NCBI RefSeq assembly: GCF_011605345.1 | Contig: NZ_JAAOXM010000001.1 | Coordinates: forward strand, 868,001-932,000 | Source: Burkholderia sp. D-99 | Lineage (GTDB): Bacteria > Pseudomonadota > Gammaproteobacteria > Burkholderiales > Burkholderiaceae | Reading direction: 5' to 3' | DNA length: 64,000 nucleotides | Shown: piece by piece, positions 9,410 to 17,632 of the stretch | How positions within the stretch are numbered: the stretch's first letter is position 1 | Layout of the letters: every line of letters starts with the position of its first letter | The notes under the pieces: model-generated | What the model was told of the DNA's origin: nothing | The model's database searches: none | The model's input: the letters and a program-made list of their open reading frames with translations, nothing else | Position numbers and translations under genes: made by a program

Positions 9410-9450
9410 GTGCGGCGCACGGCGTGCTGCCGCGCCCGGTCGCGCCGCAC
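9410..9450. terminator. Possible bidirectional hairpin between convergent genes
   Basis: A 9-bp inverted repeat (GTGCGGCGC at 9410-9418 and its complement at 9442-9450) separates the convergent glpQ-like and rhodanese genes. The loop is long (23 nt, partly self-pairing) and there is no T-run, so it is a weak candidate. Confidence 0.35.
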
Positions 9451-9452
9451 GG

Positions 9453-11078
9453 TCAGATCACGTTGAAGTGATGCGTGCCGTCCCGCTTCAACTGGTCGAC
9501 CAGCCCGTATTCCCAGTCGAGATACGCCTGCATCGCGGCCGCCGCGTTGTCGGTGCCCTCGTACGGCCGCCGGTAGCGATCGACACGCGGTGACGCGAGA
9601 TGCGTCTCGCCGCTTTCAAGCGGCAGCCCGGCGGCGATCCAGGCAGCCGTGCCGCCGGTCAGCACCGAGATGTCGGCCGAAGCCGGCAGCAGCGCACGCG
9701 CGTCGTCCGCCGCAAACCGCGCCAGCAGGCTCGACCCGCACGTGAACACATAGCGCTTCGCGGCCGGAATCGCCGCGAGCGCGTCGCGCAACTGCGCGCG
9801 CACGGCGAACCACGCGCCGGGGATATGGCGCTTCACGTAGTTCGCGCTGGCCGTCACGTCGACGATCGCCAGCTCGCCGGGCGCCGCCTCCTTCAGCCAG
9901 CCCGCGAGCGTCGCGGGCGATACGTCGGTCACGGTCGGTGTCGCCGGTACGTCACGCGGCGGCTGGCCGCGCTCGCCGAACGCCGTCGCGCCAGCCGGTT
10001 CGACGACGCGCACGTCCCAGCCCATCTGCGCGAGCCACGACGCGGTCATGTCGGCACGCACGCCGTCGTCGTCGGCGAGTACGATCCGCGCGCCGCGCAC
10101 GGCCGCATGATGGTCGGTCTCCTGCACGAGCTGGCCGCCCGGCGTGCTCAGGAAGCCCGGCAGATGGCCGGCTTCGTATTCCTCCGGCGTGCGCACGTCG
10201 AAGCGGTACAGCGTGCGGCCCGGTTCGTCGAGCGCGGCGACGTCGGCCAGCGCGAGGCGCGGTACGCCCGCGCGTTCGGCCACCGCGCGCGCCGCCTGGC
10301 GCGCGTCGGCGCGCTGCGTCGCGTCGATGTCGTCCGGAAAGCGTCGTGCGGCACCCCGCTCGAGCGTCTGGCCCGCGAGCGTCCAGCCGATCGTGCCGTT
10401 GCGCAGCGCCGCGACCGGATTCGGCAGCCCCGCGTTGACGAGCGACTGCGTGCCGATGATGCTGCGCGTGCGGCCCGCGCAGTTGACGATGACCTGCGTC
10501 GCCGGGTTCGGCGCAAGCGCGCGCACGCGCAGCACGAGTTCCGCGCCCGGCACGCTCGTCGAGGTCGGGATGTTCATCGTCTGGTATTCGTCGAAACGGC
10601 GCGCGTCGACGATCACGACATCGGCCTTCGCGTCGATCAGCGCCTGCACCTCCTGCGCGGACAACGACGGCGTATGCCGTTCGGCCTCGACCCATTCGCC
10701 GAACGACTTGCTCGGCACGTTCACGTCGATGAACAGTTCGCCGCCCGCGGCGAGCCAGCCCGCGAGGCCGCCGTCGAGCAGCCGCACGTCGGTGTAGCCG
10801 AGTTGCGCGAGCTTCGCGGCCGCGCGCGGCGCGAGATCCTCGCCGCCCGCTTCGCCGAACACGACGATCGGCGTGTCGCGGCGCGGAATCCGCGTCCACG
10901 CGTCGAGTTCGAGTTTCGACAGCGGAAAGTTGGCGGCCCACAGCGGGTGGCCCTGCGCGTACGGATCTTCCTCGCGTACGTCGATCAGCGCGATCTCGTC
11001 ACGGGCAAGCAGGCGTGCGCGCACATCCTGGTACGACGCGACGGGAAAGCGGGAAGTGGAATCGGCGGATTGCGTCAC
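9453..11078 (-). CDS. Four-module rhodanese-like sulfurtransferase
   Basis: 541 residues from a GTG at 11078; 27 further codons upstream look non-coding. Four rhodanese-like modules can be read: about 14-114 (no Cys at the active loop, FGEAGG), 141-245 (catalytic Cys200 in VNCAGRTRS), 285-375 (no Cys, LADDDG) and 400-510 (Cys in FTCGSSLLARF). The pattern of alternating inactive and active modules matches two fused tandem-domain sulfurtransferases. Rhodaneses move sulfane sulfur to thiol acceptors or cyanide. It lies downstream of, and in the same direction as, the thiol dioxygenase gene (133 bp gap), suggesting joint handling of thiol-derived sulfur. Confidence 0.9.
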   Translation of the reverse strand: MTQSADSTSRFPVASYQDVRARLLARDEIALIDVREEDPYAQGHPLWAANFPLSKLELDAWTRIPRRDTPIVVFGEAGGEDLAPRAAAKLAQLGYTDVRLLDGGLAGWLAAGGELFIDVNVPSKSFGEWVEAERHTPSLSAQEVQALIDAKADVVIVDARRFDEYQTMNIPTSTSVPGAELVLRVRALAPNPATQVIVNCAGRTRSIIGTQSLVNAGLPNPVAALRNGTIGWTLAGQTLERGAARRFPDDIDATQRADARQAARAVAERAGVPRLALADVAALDEPGRTLYRFDVRTPEEYEAGHLPGFLSTPGGQLVQETDHHAAVRGARIVLADDDGVRADMTASWLAQMGWDVRVVEPAGATAFGERGQPPRDVPATPTVTDVSPATLAGWLKEAAPGELAIVDVTASANYVKRHIPGAWFAVRAQLRDALAAIPAAKRYVFTCGSSLLARFAADDARALLPASADISVLTGGTAAWIAAGLPLESGETHLASPRVDRYRRPYEGTDNAAAAMQAYLDWEYGLVDQLKRDGTHHFNVI

Positions 11079-11211
11079 GATGTCTCTGTGTTGAATGTGT
11101 TGAAGTCGGTAAAAAAAGCGGAACGGATGAATCCTGGGCCCGCCGGCGCGTGCAGGCAACCGGTCGCCCGCCGCCGGTCGCTTGCAGCCAGCGGCACCAG
11201 CGGGCGTTGCA

Positions 11212-11778
11212 TCAGGCGTTCGAATAGCCCGACACGAAAGGCTTCACGGTGCCGTCGTCGAGGTACACCGCGCGCTCGACCTTGCCGATGTTCGCGCCGT
11301 ACACGTGGATGCTGATCGATACCTGATCGGCGAACGCGTTGGTCACGCGATGGACGTCGCCAATGCGCGGCGACACGGCCTCGATCTCGCCCGGCTCCAG
11401 CCTCACGGCTTCGCCTGAAGGCACGGGCCGGCCCGCTGCGTCGAACCGGTACGGCTGCGAGAATTCGCCGCCGCGCAGCATCCCGATCAGCCCCCAGACC
11501 GTGTGGTCATGGATCGGCGTCGTCTGGCCGGGCCCCCACACGAAGCTGACGACCGAGAACCGCTCGTCCGGGTCGAGATGCAGCAGGTACTGCCGATAGC
11601 GCGCGGGGTCGGGCTGCGCGAACGCGTCGGGCAACCAGTCGTCGTGTTCGACGAGGGCGGCGAGCAGCGCCCCGCCCTCGTCGAGGATGCGCGCCTCGTT
11701 CGCGCCGGACGCGAGCAGCGCGCCCAGACCGTCGACGAACGGACGCAGCGGCGTCTGCTGCAACGAAAGCGTACTCAT
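11212..11778 (-). CDS. Cysteine / 3-mercaptopropionate dioxygenase (cupin)
   Basis: 188 residues. Cupin Fe ligands His90 and His92 (PIHDHTVWG) and His143, with the Ser156-His158-Tyr160 triad. The Cys that forms the Cys-Tyr crosslink in mammalian cysteine dioxygenase is absent (Leu97 or Gly96 there), and the residue aligned by eye with substrate-binding Arg60 seems to be Gln63, the pattern associated with bacterial 3-mercaptopropionate dioxygenases. It would oxidise a thiol to its sulfinate using O2. It is divergent from a LysR gene and sits before the rhodanese. Substrate choice is inference. Confidence 0.88.
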   Translation of the reverse strand: MSTLSLQQTPLRPFVDGLGALLASGANEARILDEGGALLAALVEHDDWLPDAFAQPDPARYRQYLLHLDPDERFSVVSFVWGPGQTTPIHDHTVWGLIGMLRGGEFSQPYRFDAAGRPVPSGEAVRLEPGEIEAVSPRIGDVHRVTNAFADQVSISIHVYGANIGKVERAVYLDDGTVKPFVSGYSNA

Positions 11779-11790
11779 CGGCTAGCTCCT

Positions 11791-11822
11791 CGAATATGAT
11801 GCCGAATATGATGGATCGTCAT
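11791..11822. promoter_or_regulatory. Direct repeat plus imperfect dyad between thiol dioxygenase and lysR
   Basis: The 74-bp divergent spacer holds two exact copies of CGAATATGATG (11791-11801 and 11803-11813, 12-bp period), the second running into an imperfect dyad ATGATG-GAT-CGTCAT (11808-11822). A LysR regulator usually binds such dyads in its divergent promoter, so this is the best candidate operator for the adjacent regulator. Confidence 0.5.
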
Positions 11823-11852
11823 GATGCACCCGAAAGACCATGCAGAACAAAC

Positions 11853-12770
11853 ATGAAAATTAGCGATATCGACGCTTTTGCAGCGGTCGTCCGCTGCCAG
11901 ACCCTGAGCCAGGCCGCAGCCGAGCTCGGGATGACGCAGCCGGCGATCACGCGGCGCGTCCAGAATCTCGAGGAAGCGCTCGGCGTGACCCTGCTCGATC
12001 GCAACACGAAGCCGCCTCGCCCGACCGACATCGGCCGGCAGGTGTTCGAGCAGTGTCGCGCGATCCTGCGCGAAGTCGATGCGCTGCGGGAGCTGACGGC
12101 CGGCGAGCAGCCTCCCGCCGGTGAGTTCCGGATCGGGCTCACGCAGGGCCTCGGCGAGCTGATGCTGCCCGCGCTGATCGCCGGACTCGCCACGCAGTGG
12201 CCCGCGCTCGCGACGCAGGTCACGACCGCGTGGGGCGGCATGCTCGTCGAGCGCGTCGCCCGACGCGAACTCGATGCGGCGCTCGTGTTCCTCGCGCGCG
12301 AGATGGTGCTGCCGGCACAGGTCGACGGCGAACGGCTGCTGGCCACGCGGCTCGTCGCGGTCGGCCGCAAGGGTGACTGGCCGCGCCGCAGCTACCGGCT
12401 CGCCGATTGCCACGCACACGGCTGGGTGCTCAATCCCGACGGCTGCGGCTTTCGCGCGGGCCTGCGACGCGCGCTCGACGCCCAGGGCCTGCCGATGCCG
12501 GTCACGCTCGACACCTACGGCCGCGACCTGCAACTGCAGAGCGTCGCGAACGGCTTCGGCATCGGGCTGATGCCGCTGCCGCTCGTCGAAGGCAGCCCGC
12601 TGCGCGACGCGCTCGACATCGTGCCGCTCGCCGATTTCAAGCCGCACATCGATCTGTGGTTGCTGCGCCGGCACGATGCGGCCCGCTTCGGCGCACCGCT
12701 TGCGGCCGTTGCCGCACATGCGCGCACGGCATTCGCGCTGCCCGAGCCGGCGCACGGCAAGGCTGCGTGA
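11853..12770 (+). CDS. LysR-family transcriptional regulator
   Basis: 305 residues from the ATG at 11853 (MKISDIDAFAAVVRCQTLSQ), the canonical LysR start; an in-frame extension to 11796 lies in the operator region. Winged HTH at about 17-50 (AAAELGMTQPAITRRVQNLEEALG), then the two-lobe effector domain to the C-terminus. Divergence from the thiol dioxygenase suggests it controls that gene and perhaps the rhodanese behind it, with a sulfur metabolite as effector (inference). It converges on the SfnB-like gene downstream. Confidence 0.92.
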   Translation: MKISDIDAFAAVVRCQTLSQAAAELGMTQPAITRRVQNLEEALGVTLLDRNTKPPRPTDIGRQVFEQCRAILREVDALRELTAGEQPPAGEFRIGLTQGLGELMLPALIAGLATQWPALATQVTTAWGGMLVERVARRELDAALVFLAREMVLPAQVDGERLLATRLVAVGRKGDWPRRSYRLADCHAHGWVLNPDGCGFRAGLRRALDAQGLPMPVTLDTYGRDLQLQSVANGFGIGLMPLPLVEGSPLRDALDIVPLADFKPHIDLWLLRRHDAARFGAPLAAVAAHARTAFALPEPAHGKAA

Positions 12771-12775
12771 CCGTA

Positions 12776-12802
12776 ACGGGCGGCCGCGACGTCGCGCCGC
12801 CC
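12776..12802. terminator. Hairpin between convergent lysR and sfnB-like genes
   Basis: Perfect 8-bp arms CGGGCGGC (12776-12783) and its complement (12795-12802) enclose a further self-complementary core GCGACGTCGC. It lies 5 bp after the lysR stop and 30 bp beyond the stop of the opposing gene. There is no T-run, but the position and strength suggest a bidirectional stop. Confidence 0.5.
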
Positions 12803-12831
12803 GATCGATGCTCGCGCGAGCCCAGTTTCGC

Positions 12832-14310
12832 TCACGCATTGCTGCGGCTGCGTTCGGTCTTGTTGACCGACGCCGCGCCCGTCTCCGTCTCGCTCTCCGT
12901 CTCGCTCTCCGTCTCGCTCTCCGTCTCGCTCTCCGTCTCGCTCTCCGTCTCGCTCTTCGTCTCGCTCTTCGTCTCGCTCTTCGTTTCGCTCTTCGTTTCG
13001 CTCTTCGCTTCGTCCTTCGCTTCGCCCTTCGCTTCGCCCTTCGTTTCGCCCGGGCTCGCCGCTTCGAGCACCGCACGCCCAGCCGCCACCGCGATCGAGT
13101 CGTCCTGCGGCGTATGCACACGGCTGCACAGCACGTCGCGATAGTGGCGTTCGAGCGGATTGGCGCGGCTCAGCCCGTGATTGCCCGTCAGCTTCAGCGC
13201 CTGCTCGACCGCACGGATCGCGTGCTCGGTCACGGTCCGCTTGACGAGTCCGCTCGTCGTGACCGGCGGCGCGTTGCCCGCGTCGGTGCGCACGATGTGA
13301 TCGTCGAGCAGCACGCGGTTCGCATGCAGCCAGCCCTCGATTTCGCCGACCGCTTCCTGCACGCGCGGCAGCGTCGCGAGCGGTGCGCCCAGCCCGCTCG
13401 GTGCACGCGTCGTCGCGAACCCGACCAGCCAGTCGCGGGACGCGCGCGCCACCGCGTCGTACAGGCTGCCGAACAGCGCGACCATCCACGCCTGCTGGTC
13501 GGCCTGCGCGTCGGCATCCGCATGGGTCGCGGCCGACACGGCCCATGCGTCGGGCGCGCGTACGTCGACCGCGTGATCGGCCGGCAGCCGGACGTCATCG
13601 AACACGACCTCGTGGCTGCCCGACGCACGCAGGCCGAGGTGATTCCAGCTCTCGATCACGCGGATGCGATCGCCATCCGCATCGCGCTCGCGCGGCACGA
13701 GAAACACGCCGACCCGCGGCGCCGGTTCGTCGGTGCGCGCCCATACGGCCAGCCAGCGCAGCGCCGGAATCCCGGTGCTGTACAGCTTGTGGCCGAACAG
13801 CCGCCAGCCGTCGCCGTCACGCCGTGCAACGGTTTCCGGCAGACCGCCGCGCGACGGCGAGCCGAGCGCGGGCTCGACCCGCAGCGCGTTGATCAGCGCA
13901 CCGTGCGTGACCGCGCTGTCGAACACCGCGCGCCGTACCTGCGCAGGCCAGCGGTTGTCGGCGCGGCCGAGCGCGCGATGTTGCAGATAGGTCATCGTCA
14001 GCACCAGCGCGGTGGCCGGATCGGCCCGCGCGACGGCGGCGACGATCCGGCTCGCCTGCGCGAGCGTCGCACCGGCGCCGCCATGCTCGCGCGGCACGAC
14101 CTGCGCGATCAGCCCCGCGCGATGCAGCCGCGCGAAGTTCTCGTGCGGAAAGCGGCCGTCGACGTCGTTGCGCGCCGCATCGGCGGCAAGGTCAGGCGCG
14201 AGACGCTCGAGCAGCGCGGCGACGCGTGCGTCGTCGGCATCGTCGGTGGGCAGGAGGCGCAGCGAAGGCGGCTGCGGTAACGGCGAGGAAGCGGCAAGGC
14301 TGGCGGACAT
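12832..14310 (-). CDS. SfnB-like acyl-CoA dehydrogenase-fold flavoprotein with repetitive tail
   Basis: 492 residues from the ATG at 14310. Residues 1 to about 415 form an acyl-CoA dehydrogenase fold of the SfnB/DszC/monooxygenase branch: N-terminal helices, mid beta domain (KLYSTGIPALRWLAVWARTD), and a C-terminal helical domain with KLTGNHGLSRANPLERHYRDVLCSRVHTPQDD. Such enzymes use reduced flavin in desulfurisation of sulfones or thiophenes and respond to sulfate limitation. The last about 75 residues are abnormal: 14 tetrapeptides (GETK, GEAK, DEAK, SETK, SETE) encoded by a 12-bp tandem repeat, then TGAASVNKTERSRSNA. Divergent from the SsuD-like gene. Confidence 0.87.
   Translation of the reverse strand: MSASLAASSPLPQPPSLRLLPTDDADDARVAALLERLAPDLAADAARNDVDGRFPHENFARLHRAGLIAQVVPREHGGAGATLAQASRIVAAVARADPATALVLTMTYLQHRALGRADNRWPAQVRRAVFDSAVTHGALINALRVEPALGSPSRGGLPETVARRDGDGWRLFGHKLYSTGIPALRWLAVWARTDEPAPRVGVFLVPRERDADGDRIRVIESWNHLGLRASGSHEVVFDDVRLPADHAVDVRAPDAWAVSAATHADADAQADQQAWMVALFGSLYDAVARASRDWLVGFATTRAPSGLGAPLATLPRVQEAVGEIEGWLHANRVLLDDHIVRTDAGNAPPVTTSGLVKRTVTEHAIRAVEQALKLTGNHGLSRANPLERHYRDVLCSRVHTPQDDSIAVAAGRAVLEAASPGETKGEAKGEAKDEAKSETKSETKSETKSETKSETESETESETESETESETESETETGAASVNKTERSRSNA
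12885..13052. repeat. In-frame 12-bp tandem repeat, 14 units, inside the SfnB-like gene
   Basis: Read on +, six exact copies of CCGTCTCGCTCT (12885-12956), two of TCGTCTCGCTCT, two of TCGTTTCGCTCT, then four degraded copies (CGCTTCG and CGTTTCG variants) to 13052. On the coding strand each unit is one tetrapeptide. Identity is perfect at the gene's 3' side and decays toward its 5' side, as expected for a microsatellite-like array growing from one end. Gains or losses of units keep the frame. Confidence 0.95.
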
Positions 14311-14604
14311 CGAAACGGATTCCCTGGGTAATACGGACAGGCGGCACGCGCGGCAAGCGGTCGCCGCACCGCGCGGCTTCTCGTGAAGCCGGCGATCCGG
14401 AGCGCGCCGCGCCGGATTCGCTGGCGCCCGCGCGCCCGATCGTTCGTGAGCCCACAGCGTATGCGCAGCGCACACGCGCCCAAACCATGCAAATCTGATA
14501 TTCAAATCGGGATTGATTATTTCCATTCCGCATGATCCCGGCGTTAACCTGCGCTCCATTCCTGCCCGGCCGCGTGTCGGGCCGTCCCTGCACCGGAGAC
14601 CCAG
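14311..14604. promoter_or_regulatory. Divergent promoter region of the sulfur genes, 294 bp
   Basis: It separates the SfnB-like gene (leftward) from the SsuD-like operon (rightward). An AT-rich patch at about 14485-14535 (GCAAATCTGATATTCAAATC, then GATTGATTATTTCC) is the likely core promoter zone. I see no perfect inverted repeat. Control by a CysB/Cbl/SfnR-type sulfur-limitation regulator is plausible but not shown. Confidence 0.4.
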
Positions 14605-15690
14605 ATGAGCGTCGAATTCATCGGCATGATCCAGAGCCAGAAGCAGTCGGAAATCCATCCGCCGTCCGGCCCCGTGGTCGATCCCGACTATGTGCGCGAC
14701 TTTGCGCGCGCCCACGAGACGGCCGGTTTCGACCGGATCCTCGTGCCGCACCACTCGACCGGCCCGTCGGCGACGCTGACGATCGCGTTCGCGGCGGCCG
14801 CGACCGAGCGCATCCACTTCATGCTCGCGCATCGCCCGGGCTTCACCGCGCCGACGCTCGCGGCTCGGCAGATCGCGACGCTCGACCAGTTCAGCCGCGG
14901 CCGGCTCGCCGTGCACTTCATCTCCGGCGGCTCGGACAGCGAGCAGCAGCGCGATGGCGATTTCCTCGACCACGACGCACGTTATGCGCGCACCGACGAA
15001 TACCTCGGCATCCTGCGGCGGATCTGGACCGAAGCGCAGCCGTTCGATCACGACGGCGCGCACTACCGGTTCAAACAGGGGTTTTCGGAAGTGAAGCCGT
15101 TCCAGCAGCCGCATGTGCCGATCTATTTCGGCGGCGCATCGGAAGCCGCGCTCGCCGTGGCCGGCAAGCACGCGGACGTCTACGCGCTGTGGGGCGAATC
15201 GCTCGACCAGGTGCGCGACCTGACGACGCGTGTGCGCGCCGAAGCCGCGAAGCACGGCCGGCAGGTGCGGTTCTCCGTGTCGTTCCGCCCGATCCTCGCC
15301 GCGACCGAGGACGAAGCGTGGGCGCGTGCGCATCGCATCCTCGATGAAACACGCCGGCTGCGCGAAGCGGCCGGCCTCGGCGCCGGCGGCCCGCAGCAAA
15401 GCGAAGGCGCGCGCCGCCTGCTGGCCGCGGCCGAACGCGGCTCGCGCGTCGACAAGCGGCTGTGGACCGAGATCGCCACGCTCACCGGCGCGCGGTCGAA
15501 CTCGACGGCACTGGTCGGCACGCCCGAACAGGTCGCCGATGCACTGCTCGACTACTACGACCTCGGCGTCACGACGTTCCTGATCCGCGGCTTCGATCCG
15601 CTGGAAGACGCGATCGACTACGGCCGCGAACTGATTCCGCGCGTGCGCAGCGCCGTCGCCGCACGCGACGCCGCGCGCCGCGCGGCCTGA
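14605..15690 (+). CDS. SsuD-like FMNH2-dependent alkanesulfonate monooxygenase (LLM family)
   Basis: 361 residues in the bacterial luciferase fold. It matches SsuD over most of its length, e.g. PTLAARQIATLDQFSRGRLA, GDGDFLDHDARYARTDEY, PIYFGGASEAA, HGRQVRFSVSFRPIL, TEDEAWARA and the C-terminal insertion loop region (about 255-300). SsuD uses reduced FMN from a partner reductase to split alkanesulfonates into aldehyde and sulfite; no SsuE-type reductase gene is in the window. GGAGACC precedes the ATG. First gene of a run with the aldolase-like protein and an SsuABC-type importer. Substrate could also be another organosulfur compound. Confidence 0.88.
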   Translation: MSVEFIGMIQSQKQSEIHPPSGPVVDPDYVRDFARAHETAGFDRILVPHHSTGPSATLTIAFAAAATERIHFMLAHRPGFTAPTLAARQIATLDQFSRGRLAVHFISGGSDSEQQRDGDFLDHDARYARTDEYLGILRRIWTEAQPFDHDGAHYRFKQGFSEVKPFQQPHVPIYFGGASEAALAVAGKHADVYALWGESLDQVRDLTTRVRAEAAKHGRQVRFSVSFRPILAATEDEAWARAHRILDETRRLREAAGLGAGGPQQSEGARRLLAAAERGSRVDKRLWTEIATLTGARSNSTALVGTPEQVADALLDYYDLGVTTFLIRGFDPLEDAIDYGRELIPRVRSAVAARDAARRAA

Positions 15691-15712
15691 CGCAACCCGG
15701 GAGACCCCTACA

Positions 15713-16552
15713 ATGTCCGCCGTTCTGTCCACGCCCGAACGCACCGCGTCGGGCCTCGCGCTCGCCGCGTCGCCGCGCCAGCATTTCTGGTTCGATCCGC
15801 CCGCGCCGCGTATCGACGTCGCCGCCGAGCGCCGCCACCGTCAGGAACGGCTCGCGGCCGCGTTCCGCCTGTTCGCACGCTTCGGCTTCGCACAGGGGCT
15901 CGCCGGCCACATCACCGCACGCGACCCCGAACTGCCCGACCACTTCTGGGTGAATCCGCTCGGCGTGCATTTCTCGCAGATCAAGGTGTCCGACCTGCTG
16001 CTCGTCAACGCACGCGGCGAAACCGCGATCGGCACGCGGCCGCTGAACAAGGCCGCGTTCGCGATCCATGCGGCGATCCACGACGCGCATCCGCACATCG
16101 TCGCCGCCGCGCACACGCATTCGACGTACGGCAAGGCGTGGTCGACGCTCGGCCGCCCGCTCGATCCGCTCACGCAGGACGCATGCGTGTTCTATGAAGA
16201 CCACGCGCTGTTCGACGACTTCACGGGGATGGTCGTCGACACGAGCGAAGGCGCACGGATCGCCGATGCGCTTGCGAAGCCGGACGGCACCACGCACAAG
16301 GGCGCGATCCTGAAGAACCACGGAATCCTGACCGCCGGCCCGACGGTCGAGGCCGCTGCATGGTGGTACATCGCGCTCGACAACGCCGCGCACACGCAGT
16401 TGCTGGCCGAGGCGGCCGGCACGCCGCAACCGATCGATCACGCCACCGCACGCCACACGCACGGCCAGATCGGCGGCCCCGAGGGCGCGCTGCACGCGTT
16501 CGACAGCCTGTTCGCGCGCGTCGTCGCCGACGAACCCGACCTGCTCGACTGA
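15713..16552 (+). CDS. Class II aldolase/adducin-domain protein, catalytic Glu replaced
   Basis: 279 residues. The aldolase_II domain spans about 40-250, with Zn-ligand His134/His136 (AAHTHSTYG) and His203 (KNHGILTAG) retained. The Glu that acts as acid/base in fuculose aldolase aligns by eye with Ala115 (NKAAFAIHAAIH), a substitution typical of the adducin-like branch, so true aldolase activity is doubtful. It lies 22 bp after the SsuD-like gene and 32 bp before the binding-protein gene, within one apparent operon. A role on the aldehyde released from sulfonate cleavage is attractive but untested. Confidence 0.85.
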   Translation: MSAVLSTPERTASGLALAASPRQHFWFDPPAPRIDVAAERRHRQERLAAAFRLFARFGFAQGLAGHITARDPELPDHFWVNPLGVHFSQIKVSDLLLVNARGETAIGTRPLNKAAFAIHAAIHDAHPHIVAAAHTHSTYGKAWSTLGRPLDPLTQDACVFYEDHALFDDFTGMVVDTSEGARIADALAKPDGTTHKGAILKNHGILTAGPTVEAAAWWYIALDNAAHTQLLAEAAGTPQPIDHATARHTHGQIGGPEGALHAFDSLFARVVADEPDLLD

Positions 16553-16584
16553 GCGCCTTTCCGCACGACCGGAGACCCGACCAC

Positions 16585-17628
16585 ATGACCCGAACCGCCG
16601 CCCCCGTGCCCGCCAAGGCACACGACGTGCACGACGACAAGCGCCGCCGGCTGCTGCGCGCAGCCGGCGCCGCCGCGCTCGCCGCGCCCGCGATCACGCT
16701 GGGCCGCAAGGCCTGGTCTGCGCCGCCGCTGAAAAAGCTCACGTTCGCGTGGAACCAGAACGCGTTCTGCCTGACGCCGATCGTCGTCGCGCAGGAGCGC
16801 GGCTTCTTCGAGAAGAACGGCCTGAAGGTCGAGCTGATCAACTACAGCGGCTCGACCGACCAGTTGCTCGAATCGATCGCGACCGGCAAGGCCGACGCGG
16901 CGGTCGGCATGATCCACCGCTGGCTGAAGCCGCTCGAAGCCGGTTTCGACGTGAAGATCATCGGCAGCTCGCACGGCGGCTGCGTGCGGCTGCTCGGCGC
17001 GAAGGCCGCCGGCGTCACGACGCTGCAGGCGCTGAAGGGCAAGACGGTCGGCGTCAGCGACCTGGCCGCGCCCGGCAAGCATTTCTTCTCGATCCTGCTC
17101 GCGAAGAACGGGATCGATCCCGAGCGCGACATCACGTGGCGGCAGTATCCGGCCGACCTGCTCGGCGTCGCGGTCGACAAGGGCGAGATCCACGCGATCG
17201 CCGACGGCGACCCGAACCTCTATCTGCTCGAGAAGCGCAGCAACGGCGCGTATGCCGAACTGGCGACGAACCTGTCCGGCGAATACGCGCGCAAGGTGTG
17301 CTGCGTGATCGGCGCGCGCGGCGACCTCGTGCGCAACGACCGGCCGTCGGCCGCCGCGCTCGCGCGCTCGATCGTGCAGGCCACCGAGTTCACGCACGAC
17401 AACCCGAACGAAGCCGCGAAGGTGTTCGCGAAGTATTCGCCGAAGATCAGCCCCGAGGACCTGCGCAAGCTCTACGCGACGCTCACCTATACGCACCACC
17501 CGACCAACGTCGACCTGCAGCAGGAAATCGCGTTCTACGCGGACGATTTCCGCCGCATCAGCGTGCTGAAGAAGAGCACCGACCCGCAGCGCTTCGCGCA
17601 GCAGGTCTATGCGAACGTGCTGGGGTAA
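16585..17628 (+). CDS. SsuA/TauA-type ABC substrate-binding protein
   Basis: 347 residues. The N-terminus has KRRRLLRAAGAAALAAPAI, a twin-arginine-like export signal, then an NMT1/SsuA-type periplasmic fold beginning KKLTFAWNQNAFCLTPIVVAQERGFFEKNGL. Further family motifs are GSTDQLLESIATGKADAAVGM and LKGKTVGVSDLAAPGKHFFSILL. It would capture a sulfonate or related anion for the permease and ATPase genes immediately downstream (4-bp gap to the permease). Confidence 0.9.
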   Translation: MTRTAAPVPAKAHDVHDDKRRRLLRAAGAAALAAPAITLGRKAWSAPPLKKLTFAWNQNAFCLTPIVVAQERGFFEKNGLKVELINYSGSTDQLLESIATGKADAAVGMIHRWLKPLEAGFDVKIIGSSHGGCVRLLGAKAAGVTTLQALKGKTVGVSDLAAPGKHFFSILLAKNGIDPERDITWRQYPADLLGVAVDKGEIHAIADGDPNLYLLEKRSNGAYAELATNLSGEYARKVCCVIGARGDLVRNDRPSAAALARSIVQATEFTHDNPNEAAKVFAKYSPKISPEDLRKLYATLTYTHHPTNVDLQQEIAFYADDFRRISVLKKSTDPQRFAQQVYANVLG

Positions 17629-17632
17629 CGCG

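Noticed and set aside
11775..13121. 448-codon minus-strand frame with long Arg/Ala repeats
   Set aside because: It is the 12-bp repeat read in another frame plus antisense of the LysR gene; the SETK/SETE frame belongs to a clear enzyme fold.
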